Below, piece by piece: positions 5,740 through 5,894 of a stretch of 5,894 nt of DNA (positions within the stretch are counted from its first letter, which is position 1; the number at the start of each line of letters is the position of its first letter). Both the position numbers and the translations under genes were made by a program. The notes under the pieces are model-generated. The model was given only the letters and a program-made list of their open reading frames with translations, ran no database searches and was not told where the DNA came from. The stretch is from Acidobacteriota bacterium (GTDB taxonomy: Bacteria; Acidobacteriota; Terriglobia; Terriglobales; Acidobacteriaceae): contig JAJXUS010000146.1 of NCBI GenBank assembly GCA_021782675.1, positions 1 through 5,894 on the forward strand, in the 5' to 3' direction.

Positions 5740-5894
5740 CAGCTACCTCGACTTGAAGCTCCTGCCGTAGGCGACGCTCGCGAACTCGGGGATCGACTGC
5801 ACGGTCGTCGACTGCGCCGACCCGGCCAACATCCCGTCGCCGAGCGTCGACGGCAACGACGTGTCGAGCGAGACCACGCTGACGATCGATCGCC
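5740..5894. other. tail of foreign composition, probable chimeric join
   Basis: These 155 bases do not continue the glycosyltransferase reading. GC is about 67%, similar to the coding regions, but TCGA occurs six times here against 20 times in the preceding 5739 bases. Two opposed frames have almost every third codon position G or C. The minus-strand frame 5892-5743 gives 49 Ser-rich residues (with VSLDTSLPSTLGDG) and then the TAG at the junction. The plus-strand frame 5771-5893 (with DCTVVDCADPANIP) follows a TAG at 5768-5770. Either may be part of a gene; I recognise neither. The length is close to a single short sequencing read. Confidence 0.7.

Noticed and set aside
5743..5892. The in-frame TAG at 5745-5743 as a simple nonsense mutation in the upstream glycosyltransferase.
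   Set aside because: The 49 residues beyond the stop share nothing with the matching part of the neighbouring copy, and the composition changes at the same point, so the upstream DNA is not the missing gene half.

Overview
The window looks like an ordinary chromosomal segment of a high-GC bacterium. Segments I counted run from about 49% to 67% GC, with about 65% in miaA. The gene set and protein style (a Pro/Gln-rich TonB/TolA-type protein directly upstream of miaA, the DSVAVYR variant of MiaA, and a Trp-rich small membrane protein between them) suggest an Acidobacteriota (Terriglobia-like) genome. That placement rests on memory of family style and is an inference; no 16S or other decisive marker is present.

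Layout from left to right. At 1-47 the minus strand may carry the first 15 codons of an unidentified gene. A MogA/MoaB-type molybdopterin biosynthesis gene lies on the minus strand (98-595). It is divergent from a plus-strand run of three tightly packed genes: a TonB/TolA-like energy transducer (737-1912), a 51-aa single-pass membrane protein that overlaps it by ATGA (1909-2064), and miaA (2049-3032), the tRNA A37 dimethylallyltransferase. A 101-aa three-helix membrane protein on the minus strand (3022-3327) converges on miaA and overlaps its end by 11 bp. It has clearly lower GC (about 49%) than its neighbours. After a 212-bp divergent promoter region comes rpsT (ribosomal protein S20, 3540-3815) with a good promoter and a leader of about 100 nt. 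The right third holds two tandem GT4-type glycosyltransferase genes on the minus strand: one complete (3867-5057), and upstream of it a paralogue about 70% identical, of which only the C-terminal 220 residues are present (5077-5739).

The most striking irregularity is at about 5740. Homology between the two glycosyltransferases stops abruptly there, an in-frame stop follows, and the last 155 bp have a very different tetranucleotide composition (TCGA about eleven times denser than in the rest of the window). This is best read as a chimeric join, most likely an assembly artefact, less likely a real recombination breakpoint.

I see no CRISPR array, tRNA, rRNA, insertion sequence or recognisable defence system. 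The best candidates for something undescribed are the conserved-looking small membrane protein between the TonB-like gene and miaA, and the low-GC membrane protein whose stop codon shares a perfect palindrome with that of miaA.
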